Shown one piece after another: positions 43,551-55,072 of a stretch of 64,000 nucleotides of DNA. The stretch covers positions 33,553-97,552 of the forward strand of contig JALXAQ010000249.1 in the NCBI GenBank assembly GCA_026991885.1, in the 5' to 3' direction. The stretch's first letter is position 1. Every line of letters starts with the position of its first letter. The notes beneath the pieces are model-generated. The model was not told the DNA's origin and did not search any database. It saw nothing but the letters and a program-made list of their open reading frames with translations. The stretch comes from Thiotrichaceae bacterium (GTDB lineage: Bacteria > Pseudomonadota > Gammaproteobacteria > Beggiatoales > Beggiatoaceae). The position numbers and the translations under genes were made by a program.

Positions 43551-44174
43551 ATGAAAAAAATAAATGTCCTATTATTTAATCAAGGTGGTAAATGTTTTTA
43601 CTGTAATGCAGTCTTAGATATTAATGAAGCCAGTATCGATCACGTCATACCACGCGCCAAAGGTGGCACAGACGATCTATATAATTTAGTCGTCTGTTGT
43701 AAATATGCCAATCATGCCTTTGCAGATTATTCACCGAAACATAAAATGATGGTGATTAAACAATTGTGCTGTTTTTCATCGGGCTGTCAAAAAATATTTC
43801 CCAGAGAAGCGGAAATAATCAAGGCGCCGACGGAAAACGCTCAAGTGGCTGAACTTGAGAAACAGATACAGAGTACCAAGGCTCAAGTGGCTGAACTTGA
43901 GAAAAAAATGCAGAGTAGCAAGACTCAATCTGATATTTCACTCGCGTATCGATTACTGTGTCAAGCCGTGAAATCATTAGAAGACAAGGGTGAAGAAGCC
44001 ACGAATGGTACTGTCAAGAAAAAAATGTTGGTTTTGAATCCGTCATTCAGTGAAACTGATTATGGATTTAAGCAATTTAATAAATTCTTGCTTCAAGCCC
44101 TGCACGAGAAAATTGTGACTCTTCGACATCATAAAAGCAATGGTAATTACATTGTTTCTTGTGTCAAAGGGTGA
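43551..44174 (+). CDS. HNH nuclease fused to a C-terminal OST-HTH (LOTUS)-like domain
   Basis: A 207-residue protein with three parts. Residues 1-65 are an HNH domain: C15-x-x-C18, D30-H31, GGTDDLYNL and C50...N54. Where the second zinc pair should be CxxC the sequence is CKYA, so the last Cys is Ala. Residues about 93-126 are a short coiled coil made of a duplicated unit ([14 protein letters not shown] / [14 protein letters not shown]). Residues about 128-205 ([40 protein letters not shown]) have the winged-helix pattern of OST-HTH/LOTUS domains, which bind RNA. The assignment of the last domain is by eye. Confidence 0.72.
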   Translation: MKKINVLLFNQGGKCFYCNAVLDINEASIDHVIPRAKGGTDDLYNLVVCCKYANHAFADYSPKHKMMVIKQLCCFSSGCQKIFPREAEIIKAPTENAQVAELEKQIQSTKAQVAELEKKMQSSKTQSDISLAYRLLCQAVKSLEDKGEEATNGTVKKKMLVLNPSFSETDYGFKQFNKFLLQALHEKIVTLRHHKSNGNYIVSCVKG

Positions 44175-44178
44175 AAAC

Positions 44179-44201
44179 CTCCAAGATAAATCTTGGACTC
44201 C
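44179..44201. repeat. Palindrome A copy between the HNH gene and the sdhB-like gene
   Basis: CTCCAAGATAAATCTTGGAC then TCC, with TAG directly after. It fills the 44-bp gap and marks a likely rearrangement point, because sdhB normally follows sdhA. Confidence 0.8.
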
Positions 44202-44218
44202 TAGCAAAAAAAAAAATC

Positions 44219-44959
44219 ATGAAACTCTATTTAAAAATTTGGCGACAAAAAAACCGCGAAACTCAGGGCAAAATGGTAGATTACACCCTGGATGGGATTA
44301 TTCCAGAACTCTCTTTCCTAGAAATGCTGGACATCTTAAATGAAGATTTACTGAAAAAAGGCGATGAGCCGGTGGCATTTGATCACGATTGCCGCGAAGG
44401 CATTTGTGGCATGTGTAGTCTCTACATTAACGGTAGAGCCCATGGTCCTGAACAAGGAATAACCGTTTGTCAATTGCACATGCGTCATTTCAAAGACGAA
44501 GACACGATTTATATCGAACCTTGGCGAGCCAAACCCTTTCCAGTCATGAAAGATTTGATAGTGGATCGATCGGCTTTCGATAGAATCATTCAGGCGGGGG
44601 GTTACATTTCAGTGAATACTGGCTCGGCTCCCGATGCCAACACGATTCCAATTCCCAATAATAAAGTGAAAGATGCTTTTGAAGCAGCAGACTGTATTGG
44701 CTGCGGTGCTTGCGTGGCGGCTTGTAAAAATGCCTCTGCCATGCTTTTTGTCGCCGCCAAAGTGTCACACTTAGCCTTGTTACCGCAAGGGCAAGTGGAG
44801 AGACAAAAAAGGGTTGAACAAATGGTCGCCCAAATGGATAAAGAAGGCTTTGGGGCTTGTACAAATACGGGGGCTTGTTCCTTTGAATGTCCAAAAAGTA
44901 TTCCCTTGAGCCACATTGCTCGCCTTAATCGCGAATATTTGTTTGCAAAATTGACTTAA
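44219..44959 (+). CDS. sdhB: Succinate dehydrogenase/fumarate reductase iron-sulfur subunit
   Basis: A 246-residue iron-sulfur subunit of complex II. The [2Fe-2S] site is [20 protein letters not shown]; the [4Fe-4S] site is [18 protein letters not shown], and later Cys ligands are in [20 protein letters not shown]. The sequence is of the type found with single-gene cytochrome b subunits (frdB/sdhB type B), not the E. coli SdhB type. Neither the flavoprotein nor the membrane subunit is adjacent; a repeat and the HNH gene lie directly upstream. The start at 44219 ([10 protein letters not shown]) follows the repeat. Confidence 0.93.
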   Translation: MKLYLKIWRQKNRETQGKMVDYTLDGIIPELSFLEMLDILNEDLLKKGDEPVAFDHDCREGICGMCSLYINGRAHGPEQGITVCQLHMRHFKDEDTIYIEPWRAKPFPVMKDLIVDRSAFDRIIQAGGYISVNTGSAPDANTIPIPNNKVKDAFEAADCIGCGACVAACKNASAMLFVAAKVSHLALLPQGQVERQKRVEQMVAQMDKEGFGACTNTGACSFECPKSIPLSHIARLNREYLFAKLT

Positions 44960-45083
44960 GAAAGCTTGAATCGCCATTAAGTTAAGGGGCAACTTCCAAA
45001 TGGTTGCCCCATCAGTGGTATATTTTTAACTACTTAATAACAGCAAAGTGCGTGGATGGTATGGAAATTGTAGCGTTCCTGTA

Positions 45084-45470
45084 CTAGCAGTGAAGTGCTT
45101 GTACATATTCACTTTTGAAAGTCAGCTTTCTCACTTGTTTTTGCAATTCAGCATTAATTTTTTCATATAAAGATTTTAACGCTTGTTTAATACGCGGTGA
45201 TGGATAACCCGATAAACCTTCTACGATAAGTTGTTGGGCTTCCCATAATTCTTTAGCATCATAAGCCAGAGAAGCGGCACTGCAATAAAGAATAGAGCGG
45301 GTGGGTTCAGACGCTTTTTCATCAGGAATCAATGCCGCCGCCTGTGATTCATACTCAAAAGCTTGATACGACAAAGCAATCGCACGCTCTTTTTCACCAT
45401 GATGACGTGCCACCATTGCCTGATCGGATAAGATCATCGCTTGATCATGGAGTTCTTGGACTTTGCTCAT
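45084..45470 (-). CDS. Hypothetical TPR-like protein
   Basis: A 128-residue all-helical protein with TPR-like spacing (AIALSYQAFEYESQAAALIP, ILYCSAASLAYDAKELWEAQ). No catalytic motif is seen. The first codons overlap the stop of the upstream 67-residue ORF by 4 bp, so the two form a coupled pair. Similar small helical proteins often occur in multicopy pairs in Thiotrichaceae; function unknown. Confidence 0.68.
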   Translation of the reverse strand: MSKVQELHDQAMILSDQAMVARHHGEKERAIALSYQAFEYESQAAALIPDEKASEPTRSILYCSAASLAYDAKELWEAQQLIVEGLSGYPSPRIKQALKSLYEKINAELQKQVRKLTFKSEYVQALHC

Positions 45471-45670
45471 TCTTTTACCACCTTTGCATAAGGATTGCTA
45501 AATTCAACAATAACAATAAATGTCGGCATATCTTCTGGGGCGAGACGCTTCCGTTTTTCTTTAACCCGTGCCGTCACATCATTAAGTTTTCGAGAAGTAC
45601 CCGCATATTGCCTCATCAATTCATCTGTCACCTCACCAGTCCAACAGATTTGATAATAAGTATCAGCCAT
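45467..45670 (-). CDS. Small hypothetical protein, first of a coupled pair
   Basis: A 67-residue protein (MADTYYQICWTGEVTDELMR, then RLAPEDMPTFIVIVEFSNPY). AAAGGAATGG precedes the start. It overlaps the TPR-like gene by ATGA-type coupling. The size and pairing could fit a toxin-antitoxin or chaperone pair, but I see no family signature. Confidence 0.6.
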   Translation of the reverse strand: MADTYYQICWTGEVTDELMRQYAGTSRKLNDVTARVKEKRKRLAPEDMPTFIVIVEFSNPYAKVVKE

Positions 45671-45815
45671 TCCTTTCCGTACAACTTTGAATTTTACACC
45701 ACTTATATCAGTTACCTAGTTACCAAAATGACGTTTTTTAAACAATCGCACGATTATATTTTTTTCTCGTTCCCACGCGGCGCAAAGGAATGCCTGCGTC
45801 GCCTGCATAAAATTC

Positions 45816-46786
45816 TCAACCACAGGGAATATAAACCTTTTCCAACATTTCGGCATATTCACTGGAGACGTTACTATCAATCGTAATCCCCCCCCCACTT
45901 TTATAAATCAACTTATTCCCCTTTCTCTCTATAAAACGAATCATCACCGCACTATCTAACTGCTTTCCATCAAAATAGCCAAATACCCCCGTAAAAAATC
46001 CCCGCTTGTAACCTTCAACCGCATTGATAATTTCAATTGTTTTTCTTTTTGGTGCGCCTGTGATTGAGCCGGCAGGTAATAGCGAAAATAAAATATCGCC
46101 AATTCTTTCAGACCAATTTTTTTCTAAAATGCCTGAAATTTCTGAACTGACTTGCAAAAGTGCTTTGGAGCCGGCTTCTATTTTATCTATATATCTGAAT
46201 CTATTGACGCTTACTTTTTTGGCGACGATTGAAAGATCATTTCTGAGCAAATCGACAACCATAACATGTTCCGCCTTTTCCTTTTCATCGGCTAAAATTT
46301 TTGAGTGAGCATTTAAAATGTGAGCATCAATAGTGCCTTTCATAGGATAAGTTTTAATCAGATTGTCTTTAATTTTAATAAAGCGTTCAGGCGAAAAGGT
46401 GATAAATTGGTTTTTAAAATAAAGCTTAAATGGGGCTTGACTGGAGAGAAATATATTTAAAAGTGAAGAATTTCTTGTATTTAGTTCTATTTCTGTTGGA
46501 AAGGTTAAATTGAGTAGGTAGCTATTGCCCTCAATCATTTCTTGGATAACTGTATTAAAAGCCTTTTTGTATCTGGCAAAACGGATGGCTTTTTTTTTTG
46601 AATTAAATAGTGAAACGGATGGCTATTGGGTATCACATTGGAAAATCCGTCAATTGAAAAAAAGATTTGATTGTCTAGCTTGTCAAAGGGCGCGATGTAG
46701 AAATTTTTGAGATCAAAATCAATAATAAATAAAAAAGGGATTTTTTTTTTGCCTAATTGGTTTAAGCTATTTTTCATAGACTTCAT
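45816..46786 (-). pseudogene. pabB: Aminodeoxychorismate synthase component I (PabB), frameshifted at a homopolymer
   Basis: The first frame (46786-46535) reads FLFIIDFDLKNFYIAPFDKL then FHYLIQKKK and runs out of frame. The second carries the chorismate-binding core: EGNSYLLNLTFPTEI, MKGTIDA, VMVVDLLRNDLSIVA, PAGSITGAPKRKTIEIINAV and SGGGITIDSNVSSEYAEML. The frames join if one A is lost from the A10 run (46590-46599 on the plus strand), giving KKKAIRFARYKKAFNTVIQE in the expected place. Total length, about 324 residues, is normal for short PabB. It may be truly broken, variable by slippage, or a sequencing error. Confidence 0.82.
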
Positions 46787-46831
46787 GTCAAAGAAATCCG
46801 ATTTTTTTAAAAAATCGGATTTCTAACAGGG

Positions 46832-47248
46832 TTATTTATCAGCCTTTGCCTCATATAAACGATAAATATAGGCATCCTCAATATAACGCCCATTAACGCC
46901 AAGGCTTGTCAATCTCTTTTCTGAGACTTCATGACTGAGGGGCATCATTCGTAGCGATGAGACGTATTGATCATTGTCGTCCGTTGCATATAGAGAAACC
47001 GCTGGTAAGCTATATTCATGTTCTTGGTCAGCATCAAGGACGTTAAGAACTTTGTCATACACCTTTCTAGGTCCCTGGGTTGCCATAAGGGAGGTTACAA
47101 GATGTAAACGCCAAACTTCAGCTTCAGACGTATATAACCAAAATGAAGCCGTGATTGGCATCACAGCCTCAATTTGCTGAAGAAACTGCTTGCCAGTGGT
47201 AATCATTTCATCGGTAAGGATTTTACCTACATAAAGTTCTTTAGCCAT
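46832..47248 (-). CDS. Hypothetical protein (138 residues)
   Basis: A 138-residue soluble protein of no family I recognise, starting MAKELYVGKILTDEMITTGK. The middle EAEVWRLHLVTSLMATQGPR looks alpha/beta. It has no catalytic motif and no signal peptide. It lies alone between pabB and the family F repeat; ORF and codon use look genuine. Confidence 0.6.
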   Translation of the reverse strand: MAKELYVGKILTDEMITTGKQFLQQIEAVMPITASFWLYTSEAEVWRLHLVTSLMATQGPRKVYDKVLNVLDADQEHEYSLPAVSLYATDDNDQYVSSLRMMPLSHEVSEKRLTSLGVNGRYIEDAYIYRLYEAKADK

Positions 47249-47286
47249 GATAATATCTATTCATTAGACGAGTCAGTAAATAAAAA

Positions 47287-47425
47287 GTCAAAACCAGACC
47301 TGGCAGGTTAAACCCAAACCTGCCAGGTCAAAATCAAAACCAAAACCAAAACCCGAACTCACTTGTGACTTTGATCTGGCAGGTTTTCTTTTCAACCTGC
47401 CAGGTCTGGTTTTGATTTTGACTTG
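47287..47425. repeat. Family F inverted repeat
   Basis: AAAACCAGACCTGGCAGG and AAACCTGCCAGGTC face AACCTGCCAGGTCTGGTTTT across an (AAACC)n-like spacer, forming a 140-nt structure directly after rnfC. A partial copy is at 30124-30170. Confidence 0.85.
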
Positions 47426-47436
47426 ATTTTGACTTT

Positions 47437-48948
47437 TTATTTACGGACAACTCTATTATACGAAACCTCAGATTTAACTTGTTTCGCCCTTTCTACGGCA
47501 GCCTTAATCGTCGCCCTAGCCGCCGCTTTCTTATGACGGCTTGCCCGTTCTTTTTTAGCGCGATCAATACGAAAAGTATGAAAATCATGCCGTCGTCGAG
47601 CCATTTCAGCTTTTTGACGTTCACGCTCACTGGCACGAATTTCAGCCTTAGCATAACGATAATAGCTCACCAAGGGAATATGACTTGGGCACACATAAGC
47701 GCAGCAGCCACAATCAATGCAATCAAATAGATGATAATCTTGTGCTTTTTTAAAATCTTTCGCTTTGGCGTGCCAATAAAGTTGTTGTGGCAGCAAATTG
47801 ATGGGACACGCATCAGCACAAGCCCCACACCGTATACAAGGCATGGCTAAAGGAATCTCATTGGCACCGGAAACAATTAAACAATTCGTCGTTTTAACGA
47901 TAGGCATATCATCATGGGGTAAAGCAAATCCCATCATGGGACCACCCATAATCAGTCTTTCTACGCCCGGCTTACGTCCACATTGGTCAATGACAACGTG
48001 TATCGGTGTCCCTAACAGCACTTCAATATTTTGCGGTCTTTCTACACCCTCACCCGTGATAGTAACGACTCGTGATACCAAAGGTTGCCCTTGTTGCACA
48101 GCCCGATAGACGGCTCTAGCCGTTTCGACATTATGCATCACAATGCCAATACTGGCAGGTAATTGAGCGCGTCCAACTTCTTTTCCAGTCAATACTTGTA
48201 TTAATTGGCGTTCTCCGCCCATGGGATAATGGGTAGGCACTTGTATCACTTCCACCCGCCCTTGTGCCGCATCTAATAAGGCTTGATAAGCCGCTGGTTT
48301 ATTATCCTCCACCGCAATAACACAACGTTTAGCACCGCCTAAAATATGCTTTATTATCTGAGCCCCCACAATAATATCATCTGGATGTTCACGCATCAGC
48401 CGATCATCACAAGTGATATACGGTTCACATTCGGCACCGTTGATAATTAAAGTCTCTATCCCTTCATGTTTTAACTTTATATGTGAGGGAAAACCGGCAC
48501 CGCCTAATCCCACTATTCCCGCTTTCGCAATGTGATTACGCACAACTTCTGGTGCTAAGGCGGAATAATCAACAAGCGGAGTACGCTCTGCCCATTTTTC
48601 TTCTCCATCTGTTTCAATCACAATACAGTGTGCCATCAAGCCTGACGGATGGGGAACGGGACGGGGTTCGATGGCGACAACGGTGCCAGAACTAGAAGCG
48701 TGAATGGGAACACTCATCAATAGGCTACAATCGTTTCCCCGACAATGGGCAACAATTTGACCTTTTAGCACCTTATCACCCACTTGCACAACAGCTTCGG
48801 AGGGCTCTCCAATGTGTTGTAAAAAGGGCAAGACTAAAAATGGCGGAATCTTCGCAGGTGCTATTGGCTTTTCACACGAAAGACTTTTATGTTCCTCAGG
48901 CTTGACACCACCATGAAAATGCCACAAGCGCGTCATATCAGTTATCAA
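47437..48948 (-). CDS. rnfC: Rnf electron transport complex subunit C
   Basis: A 503-residue RnfC, the NADH and flavin-binding subunit. The N-terminal barrel-sandwich domain ends near PRPVPHPSGLMAHC; the GIVGLGGAGFPSHIKL motif starts the nucleotide/FMN domain; two [4Fe-4S] motifs are CIRCGACADACPINLLP and CIDCGCCAYVCPSHIPL. A basic helical tail of about 70 residues (KKERASRHKKAAARATIKAA) is common in gammaproteobacterial RnfC. The rnfD, rnfG and rnfE genes do not follow; a family F repeat comes directly after the stop. Confidence 0.95.
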   Translation of the reverse strand: MITDMTRLWHFHGGVKPEEHKSLSCEKPIAPAKIPPFLVLPFLQHIGEPSEAVVQVGDKVLKGQIVAHCRGNDCSLLMSVPIHASSSGTVVAIEPRPVPHPSGLMAHCIVIETDGEEKWAERTPLVDYSALAPEVVRNHIAKAGIVGLGGAGFPSHIKLKHEGIETLIINGAECEPYITCDDRLMREHPDDIIVGAQIIKHILGGAKRCVIAVEDNKPAAYQALLDAAQGRVEVIQVPTHYPMGGERQLIQVLTGKEVGRAQLPASIGIVMHNVETARAVYRAVQQGQPLVSRVVTITGEGVERPQNIEVLLGTPIHVVIDQCGRKPGVERLIMGGPMMGFALPHDDMPIVKTTNCLIVSGANEIPLAMPCIRCGACADACPINLLPQQLYWHAKAKDFKKAQDYHLFDCIDCGCCAYVCPSHIPLVSYYRYAKAEIRASERERQKAEMARRRHDFHTFRIDRAKKERASRHKKAAARATIKAAVERAKQVKSEVSYNRVVRK

Positions 48949-49500
48949 TTATAAGTTATTAGTTATCAAACGACTGGGATAAGGCCATTTCCAAGTATTC
49001 ACTGCTTGTGGTATTGGCACCATCTTAATACAATCAACCGGACAGGGAGCAACACAAAGTTCACAGCCAGTGCATTCTTGGGCAATAACCGTATGCATCA
49101 CTTTAGGAGCACCCAAAATGGCATCAACGGGACAAGCTTGTATACACAAAGTACAGCCAATACAATTCAATTCATCAATCACCGCTAACATTTGAGCTTG
49201 TTCCACGCCATGCTCGCTACTTAAGGGTTTAGGCTCACAATCTAATAGTGCTGCTAAGGCTAACATGCCCACTTCGCCCCCAGGCGGACATTGGTTAATC
49301 TCTGCCTCACCTTTGGTGAGCGCCTCAGCGTAAGGGCGACAACCCGGATAGCCACATTTGCCACATTGTTGTTGTGGTAAAAGAGCATCAATTTTATCAA
49401 CAACAGGTGAGCCTTCGACTTTAAAACGCTCCCCGGCATAACCGAGTAGCAGTCCAAAAATCAAAGCCAGTCCACCGAGCACAACAATTGTTCCTATCAT
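48949..49500 (-). CDS. rnfB: Rnf electron transport complex subunit B
   Basis: A 183-residue ferredoxin-like subunit with one N-terminal membrane helix. The first cluster motif is [16 protein letters not shown] (about 45-60), followed by [20 protein letters not shown] and [20 protein letters not shown] for two [4Fe-4S] clusters. It passes electrons from RnfC towards ferredoxin or the membrane subunits. It overlaps rnfA by 4 bp and abuts rnfC. Confidence 0.95.
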   Translation of the reverse strand: MIGTIVVLGGLALIFGLLLGYAGERFKVEGSPVVDKIDALLPQQQCGKCGYPGCRPYAEALTKGEAEINQCPPGGEVGMLALAALLDCEPKPLSSEHGVEQAQMLAVIDELNCIGCTLCIQACPVDAILGAPKVMHTVIAQECTGCELCVAPCPVDCIKMVPIPQAVNTWKWPYPSRLITNNL

Positions 49501-50078
49501 AGTTTTACTAAGCCTGAAAAACCCATAAATGCCATTGACATGATGCCCGCTGTTATAAGCGTAATCGGTGCCCCTTTAAAAACAAGCGGCACATCCGCCA
49601 CCGCTAAACGCTCACGCATAGCTGCAAACAGGACTAAGACCAAGGAAAATCCAATAGCCGCACCAAATCCATAAATAGCAGACTCTATAAATCCATGTTT
49701 TTCTTGTACATTTAATAATGCCACTCCCAACACCGCACAATTAGTGGTAATCAATGGTAAAAAAATGCCTAAGATTTGATACAACAATGGACTGGTTTTA
49801 TGTACAAGCATTTCTGTAAATTGCACCACAACAGCAATGACTAATATAAAAGCGACTGTGCGTAAAAATTCTAAGGCGAGCGGTACCAATAAATATTCGT
49901 TAACTAAATAGCTACAGATAGAGGCTAAAGTCAGCACAAAAGTTGTCGCAAGTCCCATTCCCATAGCCGTTTCTAATTTAGTAGACACGCTCATAAAAGG
50001 GCATAGCCCTAGAAATTTAACGAGGACAAAATTATTGACGAGGACAGTACTAATAAAAATCAGTAGGTATTCGCTCAT
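49497..50078 (-). CDS. rnfA: Rnf electron transport complex subunit A
   Basis: A 193-residue polytopic membrane subunit with six helices. The opening [20 protein letters not shown] then GLCPFMSVS and the [12 protein letters not shown] motif carry the conserved cysteines of RnfA/NqrE-type proteins. It is the first gene of the rnfABC unit, which couples NADH-ferredoxin electron transfer to ion translocation. Confidence 0.95.
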   Translation of the reverse strand: MSEYLLIFISTVLVNNFVLVKFLGLCPFMSVSTKLETAMGMGLATTFVLTLASICSYLVNEYLLVPLALEFLRTVAFILVIAVVVQFTEMLVHKTSPLLYQILGIFLPLITTNCAVLGVALLNVQEKHGFIESAIYGFGAAIGFSLVLVLFAAMRERLAVADVPLVFKGAPITLITAGIMSMAFMGFSGLVKL

Positions 50079-50122
50079 AATTAATAAGTCTTATAAAACT
50101 TGACAAAAATACTATGGTATGG

Positions 50123-51240
<1,118 letters not shown>

Positions 51241-51342
51241 CTGCTATGCTCCGTGAATTATGGCGATAGGGTATTGAAAATGATTTTGACAGACCTATAT
51301 TTTTGACTCCACCCTACCTACTTTAAATTGGGAAATCCCAGT

Positions 51343-51672
51343 ATGGATGTTTTAGAAAGAATCAAAGAGCAAGTTGAAAATAATCCGATTGTGATTTACA
51401 TGAAAGGTACGCCACAATTGCCACAATGTGGCTTTTCAGCGCGTGCCTCTCAAGCCTTAGGTGCTTGTGGAGTAGAATTTGCTTACGTGAATGTGTTGTC
51501 TGATGCAGAAATTTTCCAAAATCTGCACCGCTATGCTAACTGGCCGACTTTTCCTCAAATCTATGTGAATGCTGAATTGATTGGCGGTTGTGACATCACT
51601 TTGGAATTGTATCAACAAGGCAAATTAAAGCCAATGCTTGAGCAAGCTGTGCAAAAACAAGAAGCCGCTTAA
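51343..51672 (+). CDS. grxD: Monothiol glutaredoxin GrxD
   Basis: A 109-residue CGFS-type glutaredoxin that binds and transfers [2Fe-2S] clusters. KGTPQLPQCGFSARASQAL contains the CGFS active site, with NWPTFPQIYVNAELIGGCDI completing the glutathione site. MDVLERIKEQ fits the family start; an ATG at 51328 would add five residues. It is a single gene with a hairpin after it. Confidence 0.95.
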   Translation: MDVLERIKEQVENNPIVIYMKGTPQLPQCGFSARASQALGACGVEFAYVNVLSDAEIFQNLHRYANWPTFPQIYVNAELIGGCDITLELYQQGKLKPMLEQAVQKQEAA

Positions 51673-51702
51673 ATCTATATCCATATATATATAATATAAT
51701 AA

Positions 51703-51735
51703 AAACCTCAAAGGTTTTCAAAACCTCTGAGGTTT
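51703..51735. terminator. Bidirectional terminator between grxD and gapA
   Basis: AAACCTCA at 51703-51710 pairs with TGAGGTTT at 51728-51735, with a nested AAGGTTTT/AAAACCT pair inside. It lies between two convergent genes. No long T run follows, so efficiency is uncertain. Confidence 0.6.
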
Positions 51736-51754
51736 GAGCCAAACTACGGACCAT

Positions 51755-52768
51755 TTATTTAGCGTTCATCAACGCCACTGTTGTATCCAACATTCTGTTA
51801 GAAAAGCCCCACTCATTGTCATACCACGACAACACTTTGACCAAAGTACCACCAGTCACCTTAGTTAAGGTTGAATCATAGGTAGAAGACACAGTGGTGT
51901 GGTTGAAGTCCATTGAAACCAAAGGGCCATCATTGTAAGCTAACACACCTTTTAACTCACCTTCCGAGGCAGCCTTCAAAATGCTATCAATTTCCTCTTT
52001 GCTCGTTTCACGCGCTGCCACAAAACTTAAATCAACAACGGACACGTTGATGGTTGGCACACGTATAGCAAAACCATCTAATTTACCATTCAATTCAGGT
52101 AACACTAAACCAACAGCAGCCGCTGCACCCGTCTTGGTAGGAATCATCGACTGAGTGGCAGAACGGGCACGACGCAAATCACTGTGATATACATCAGTCA
52201 ACACTTGGTCATTCGTATAAGAATGGATAGTCGTCATCAAACCATGCACCAAACCGATTTTATCATTCAGCGGTTTAACCAATGGTGCCAAGCAATTAGT
52301 GGTGCAAGATGCGTTAGAAATCACCGTATCGCTCGCTTTGAGGATTTTGTGATTGACCCCATAAACGATAGTCGCATCAACATCTTTACCACCAGGTGCC
52401 GAAATAACGACTTTTTTCGCGCCGCCGGTTAAATGGGCACTGGCTTTTGCCTTGCTGGCAAAAAAACCCGTGCTTTCATGCACAACATCCACACCCAAAT
52501 CAGCCCAAGGCAATTTAGCGGGATCACGCTCAGCCAACACGCGAATTTTATCACCATTAACGATCATATAATCGCCATCTACTGACACATCAGCTTTAAA
52601 AGGACCATGCACTGTGTCATATTTGGTCAAATGGGCATTAGTGTTGGCATCACCCAAGTCATTCACAGCGACAATTTGAATTTCATCTGTGCGCCCAGCT
52701 TCATAGATCGCACGTAAAATGTTACGTCCGATACGACCATAGCCGTTAATTGCTACTTTAATTGCCAT
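51755..52768 (-). CDS. gapA: Glyceraldehyde-3-phosphate dehydrogenase
   Basis: A 337-residue GAPDH of glycolysis/gluconeogenesis and the Calvin cycle. The NAD-binding [17 protein letters not shown], the catalytic [13 protein letters not shown] with Cys, and the [15 protein letters not shown] and [15 protein letters not shown] segments are present. It follows tkt, an arrangement common in autotrophic bacteria for a Calvin/pentose phosphate unit. Confidence 0.97.
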   Translation of the reverse strand: MAIKVAINGYGRIGRNILRAIYEAGRTDEIQIVAVNDLGDANTNAHLTKYDTVHGPFKADVSVDGDYMIVNGDKIRVLAERDPAKLPWADLGVDVVHESTGFFASKAKASAHLTGGAKKVVISAPGGKDVDATIVYGVNHKILKASDTVISNASCTTNCLAPLVKPLNDKIGLVHGLMTTIHSYTNDQVLTDVYHSDLRRARSATQSMIPTKTGAAAAVGLVLPELNGKLDGFAIRVPTINVSVVDLSFVAARETSKEEIDSILKAASEGELKGVLAYNDGPLVSMDFNHTTVSSTYDSTLTKVTGGTLVKVLSWYDNEWGFSNRMLDTTVALMNAK

Positions 52769-52839
52769 TAATGTTTTCTCCTATCTATCGTTGTCAAAAA
52801 AAAACTCAAACTCATCTTTATCTTTTTATTTGCTCAGGC

Positions 52840-52859
52840 GTGCAAGGCGTACCTTGCAC
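52840..52859. repeat. Perfect hairpin between tkt and gapA
   Basis: GTGCAAGG and CCTTGCAC form a perfect 8-bp stem with a CGTA loop. It lies 12 bp after the tkt stop on the minus strand. With no T run it may be an RNA-processing or attenuating hairpin. Confidence 0.6.
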
Positions 52860-52870
52860 CTCAATTCAGT

Positions 52871-54853
52871 TTAAAGAACAGCCTCAACCGTCTTAACAAC
52901 ATTATCTACCGTAAAACCGAACTGTTTAAAGAGATCACCAGCAGGGGCAGATTCACCAAAGCGATTAATACCGACGACTTTGCCCGGCAAACCAACATAT
53001 TTCACCCACCCATCAGTGACACCCGCTTCTATCGCAACCCGTGCCGTCACAGCTGACGGTAACACCGATTCACGATACGCCTCATCCTGAGCATCAAAAA
53101 CATTCGTGTTAGGCATAGACACTACGCGGATTTTCTGACTACCAGCCAACTGCTTAGCGGCACCCATTGCAAGCTCAACTTCAGAGCCGGTCGCAATGAT
53201 AATCACATCAGGTGTACCGTCACAATCTGACAGAATATAACCGCCCCGCTCAATTAACTCCAATTGCTCCACACTGCGCTCTTGGTGTGGCAAGCCTTGA
53301 CGCGAAAATATTAAACAGCTCGGACCCTCTTTGCGCTTAACGGCCATTTTCCAAGCCACAGCAGATTCTACCGCATCACAAGGCCGCCAGACTGACATAT
53401 TGGGTATCAAACGCAAAGTCGCGGTTTGCTCAACCGGCTGATGAGTGGGACCATCTTCACCTAAACCAATCGAATCATGCGTATAAACAAAGATAGAGCG
53501 GATTTTCATCAAAGCCGCCATGCGTAAAGCATTACGGGCATATTCAGAAAATATCAAGAAAGTTGCGCCATAAGGAATAAAGCCGCCATGCAAGGCAATC
53601 CCATTCATAATAGCGGACATACCAAACTCACGCACACCGTAATTAATATAATTACCATCGGCATGGTCTTTGATGCTCTTGCTACCTGACCAAATTGTCA
53701 GATTAGAACCGGCCAAATCCGCCGATCCCCCCATAAATTCGGGTAACAACGGCCCTAAACCATTGAGCGCATTTTGTGACGCTTTACGTGAGGCAATTTT
53801 CTCCGCCTTAGCATCCACACTGGATATGAAGGTGTTCGCCTTTTCCAAAAAGTTTTCAGGCAAATCACCTGCTAAGCGGCGTTTTAACTCAGCGGCGAGC
53901 TCAGGATAAGCCTTTTCGTAGGCCGCAAATTTTTCATCCCACTCCTCTTCAAGGCGTGCGCCTTTAACTTTTGCATCCCATCCTTCATAAATTTCATCGG
54001 GCATGACAAACGGCTCATGTGCCCAACCAATTTGTTTTCTGACTAAAGCGACTTCCTCGTCCCCCAAAGCAGCACCATGACACGATTCTTTACCTTGTTT
54101 ATTGGGAGAACCCCACCCAATAATTGTTTTACAACAAATCAGTGTCGGTTTATCAGAGCTAGCATTATCTATAGCTTGTTTAACGGCTTCTGCATCGTGA
54201 CCATCTACATTTTCAATCACTTGCCAACCATAAGCGGCAAAACGTTGGGGCGTGTTATCAGTAAACCAGCCTTCGACTTCACCATCAATAGAAATACCGT
54301 TATCATCATAAAAGGCAACCAATTTACCAAGCCCCAGCGTCCCCGCTAATGAGCAAGCCTCATGAGAAATGCCTTCCATCATACAACCATCGCCCAAAAA
54401 TACATAAGTATTATGATCAATGATATTATGATCAGGGCGGTTAAACTGTCCCGCCAACACTTTTTCGGCAATCGCCATCCCTACGGCATTTGTGATACCT
54501 TGTCCTAATGGACCAGTAGTGGTTTCAATGCCTGGGGCATAACCATATTCGGGATGCCCTGGAGTTTTAGAATGCAACTGACGGAAATTCTTAATTTCCT
54601 CCATGGGTAAATCGTAACCCGTCAAATGCAAGAGAGAATAAACCAGCATTGAACCATGTCCGTTAGACATCACAAACCGGTCACGATTAGCCCATTTTGG
54701 ATTAGCAGGGTTGTGGTTCATATAATCATTCCACAACACCTCAGCAATATCTGCCATACCCATTGGCGCACCGGGATGACCCGAGTTGGCTTTTTGTACT
54801 GCGTCCATGCTTAAGGCACGAATAGCATTAGCAAGTTCTCGTCGCGATGGCAT
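52871..54853 (-). CDS. tkt: Transketolase
   Basis: A 660-residue thiamine-diphosphate enzyme that moves two-carbon units in the pentose phosphate and Calvin cycles. [19 protein letters not shown], the TPP motif [20 protein letters not shown], the DDNGISIDG segment, [20 protein letters not shown] and the [17 protein letters not shown] phosphate-binding loop are all in order. Length is normal. It is the first gene of a tkt-gapA pair with a hairpin between them. Confidence 0.97.
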   Translation of the reverse strand: MPSRRELANAIRALSMDAVQKANSGHPGAPMGMADIAEVLWNDYMNHNPANPKWANRDRFVMSNGHGSMLVYSLLHLTGYDLPMEEIKNFRQLHSKTPGHPEYGYAPGIETTTGPLGQGITNAVGMAIAEKVLAGQFNRPDHNIIDHNTYVFLGDGCMMEGISHEACSLAGTLGLGKLVAFYDDNGISIDGEVEGWFTDNTPQRFAAYGWQVIENVDGHDAEAVKQAIDNASSDKPTLICCKTIIGWGSPNKQGKESCHGAALGDEEVALVRKQIGWAHEPFVMPDEIYEGWDAKVKGARLEEEWDEKFAAYEKAYPELAAELKRRLAGDLPENFLEKANTFISSVDAKAEKIASRKASQNALNGLGPLLPEFMGGSADLAGSNLTIWSGSKSIKDHADGNYINYGVREFGMSAIMNGIALHGGFIPYGATFLIFSEYARNALRMAALMKIRSIFVYTHDSIGLGEDGPTHQPVEQTATLRLIPNMSVWRPCDAVESAVAWKMAVKRKEGPSCLIFSRQGLPHQERSVEQLELIERGGYILSDCDGTPDVIIIATGSEVELAMGAAKQLAGSQKIRVVSMPNTNVFDAQDEAYRESVLPSAVTARVAIEAGVTDGWVKYVGLPGKVVGINRFGESAPAGDLFKQFGFTVDNVVKTVEAVL

Positions 54854-55072
54854 TGATTTCTCCTATGGCTAGAATGATAAATAAGAAAACGCTTATATAA
54901 AAAAATATCATTATACATACAATTAAAATATTTTAACAAGCTCCTTTTTAAAAAAGGATAAATTGACTACAACTTATCCTATATTAGAATACCTACATTG
55001 GACTAGCGTGTAAAAGAGACAATATTCAATGAGGTGATAAACTCAATTTTTTAAGATTCAAATTAAAACCCT

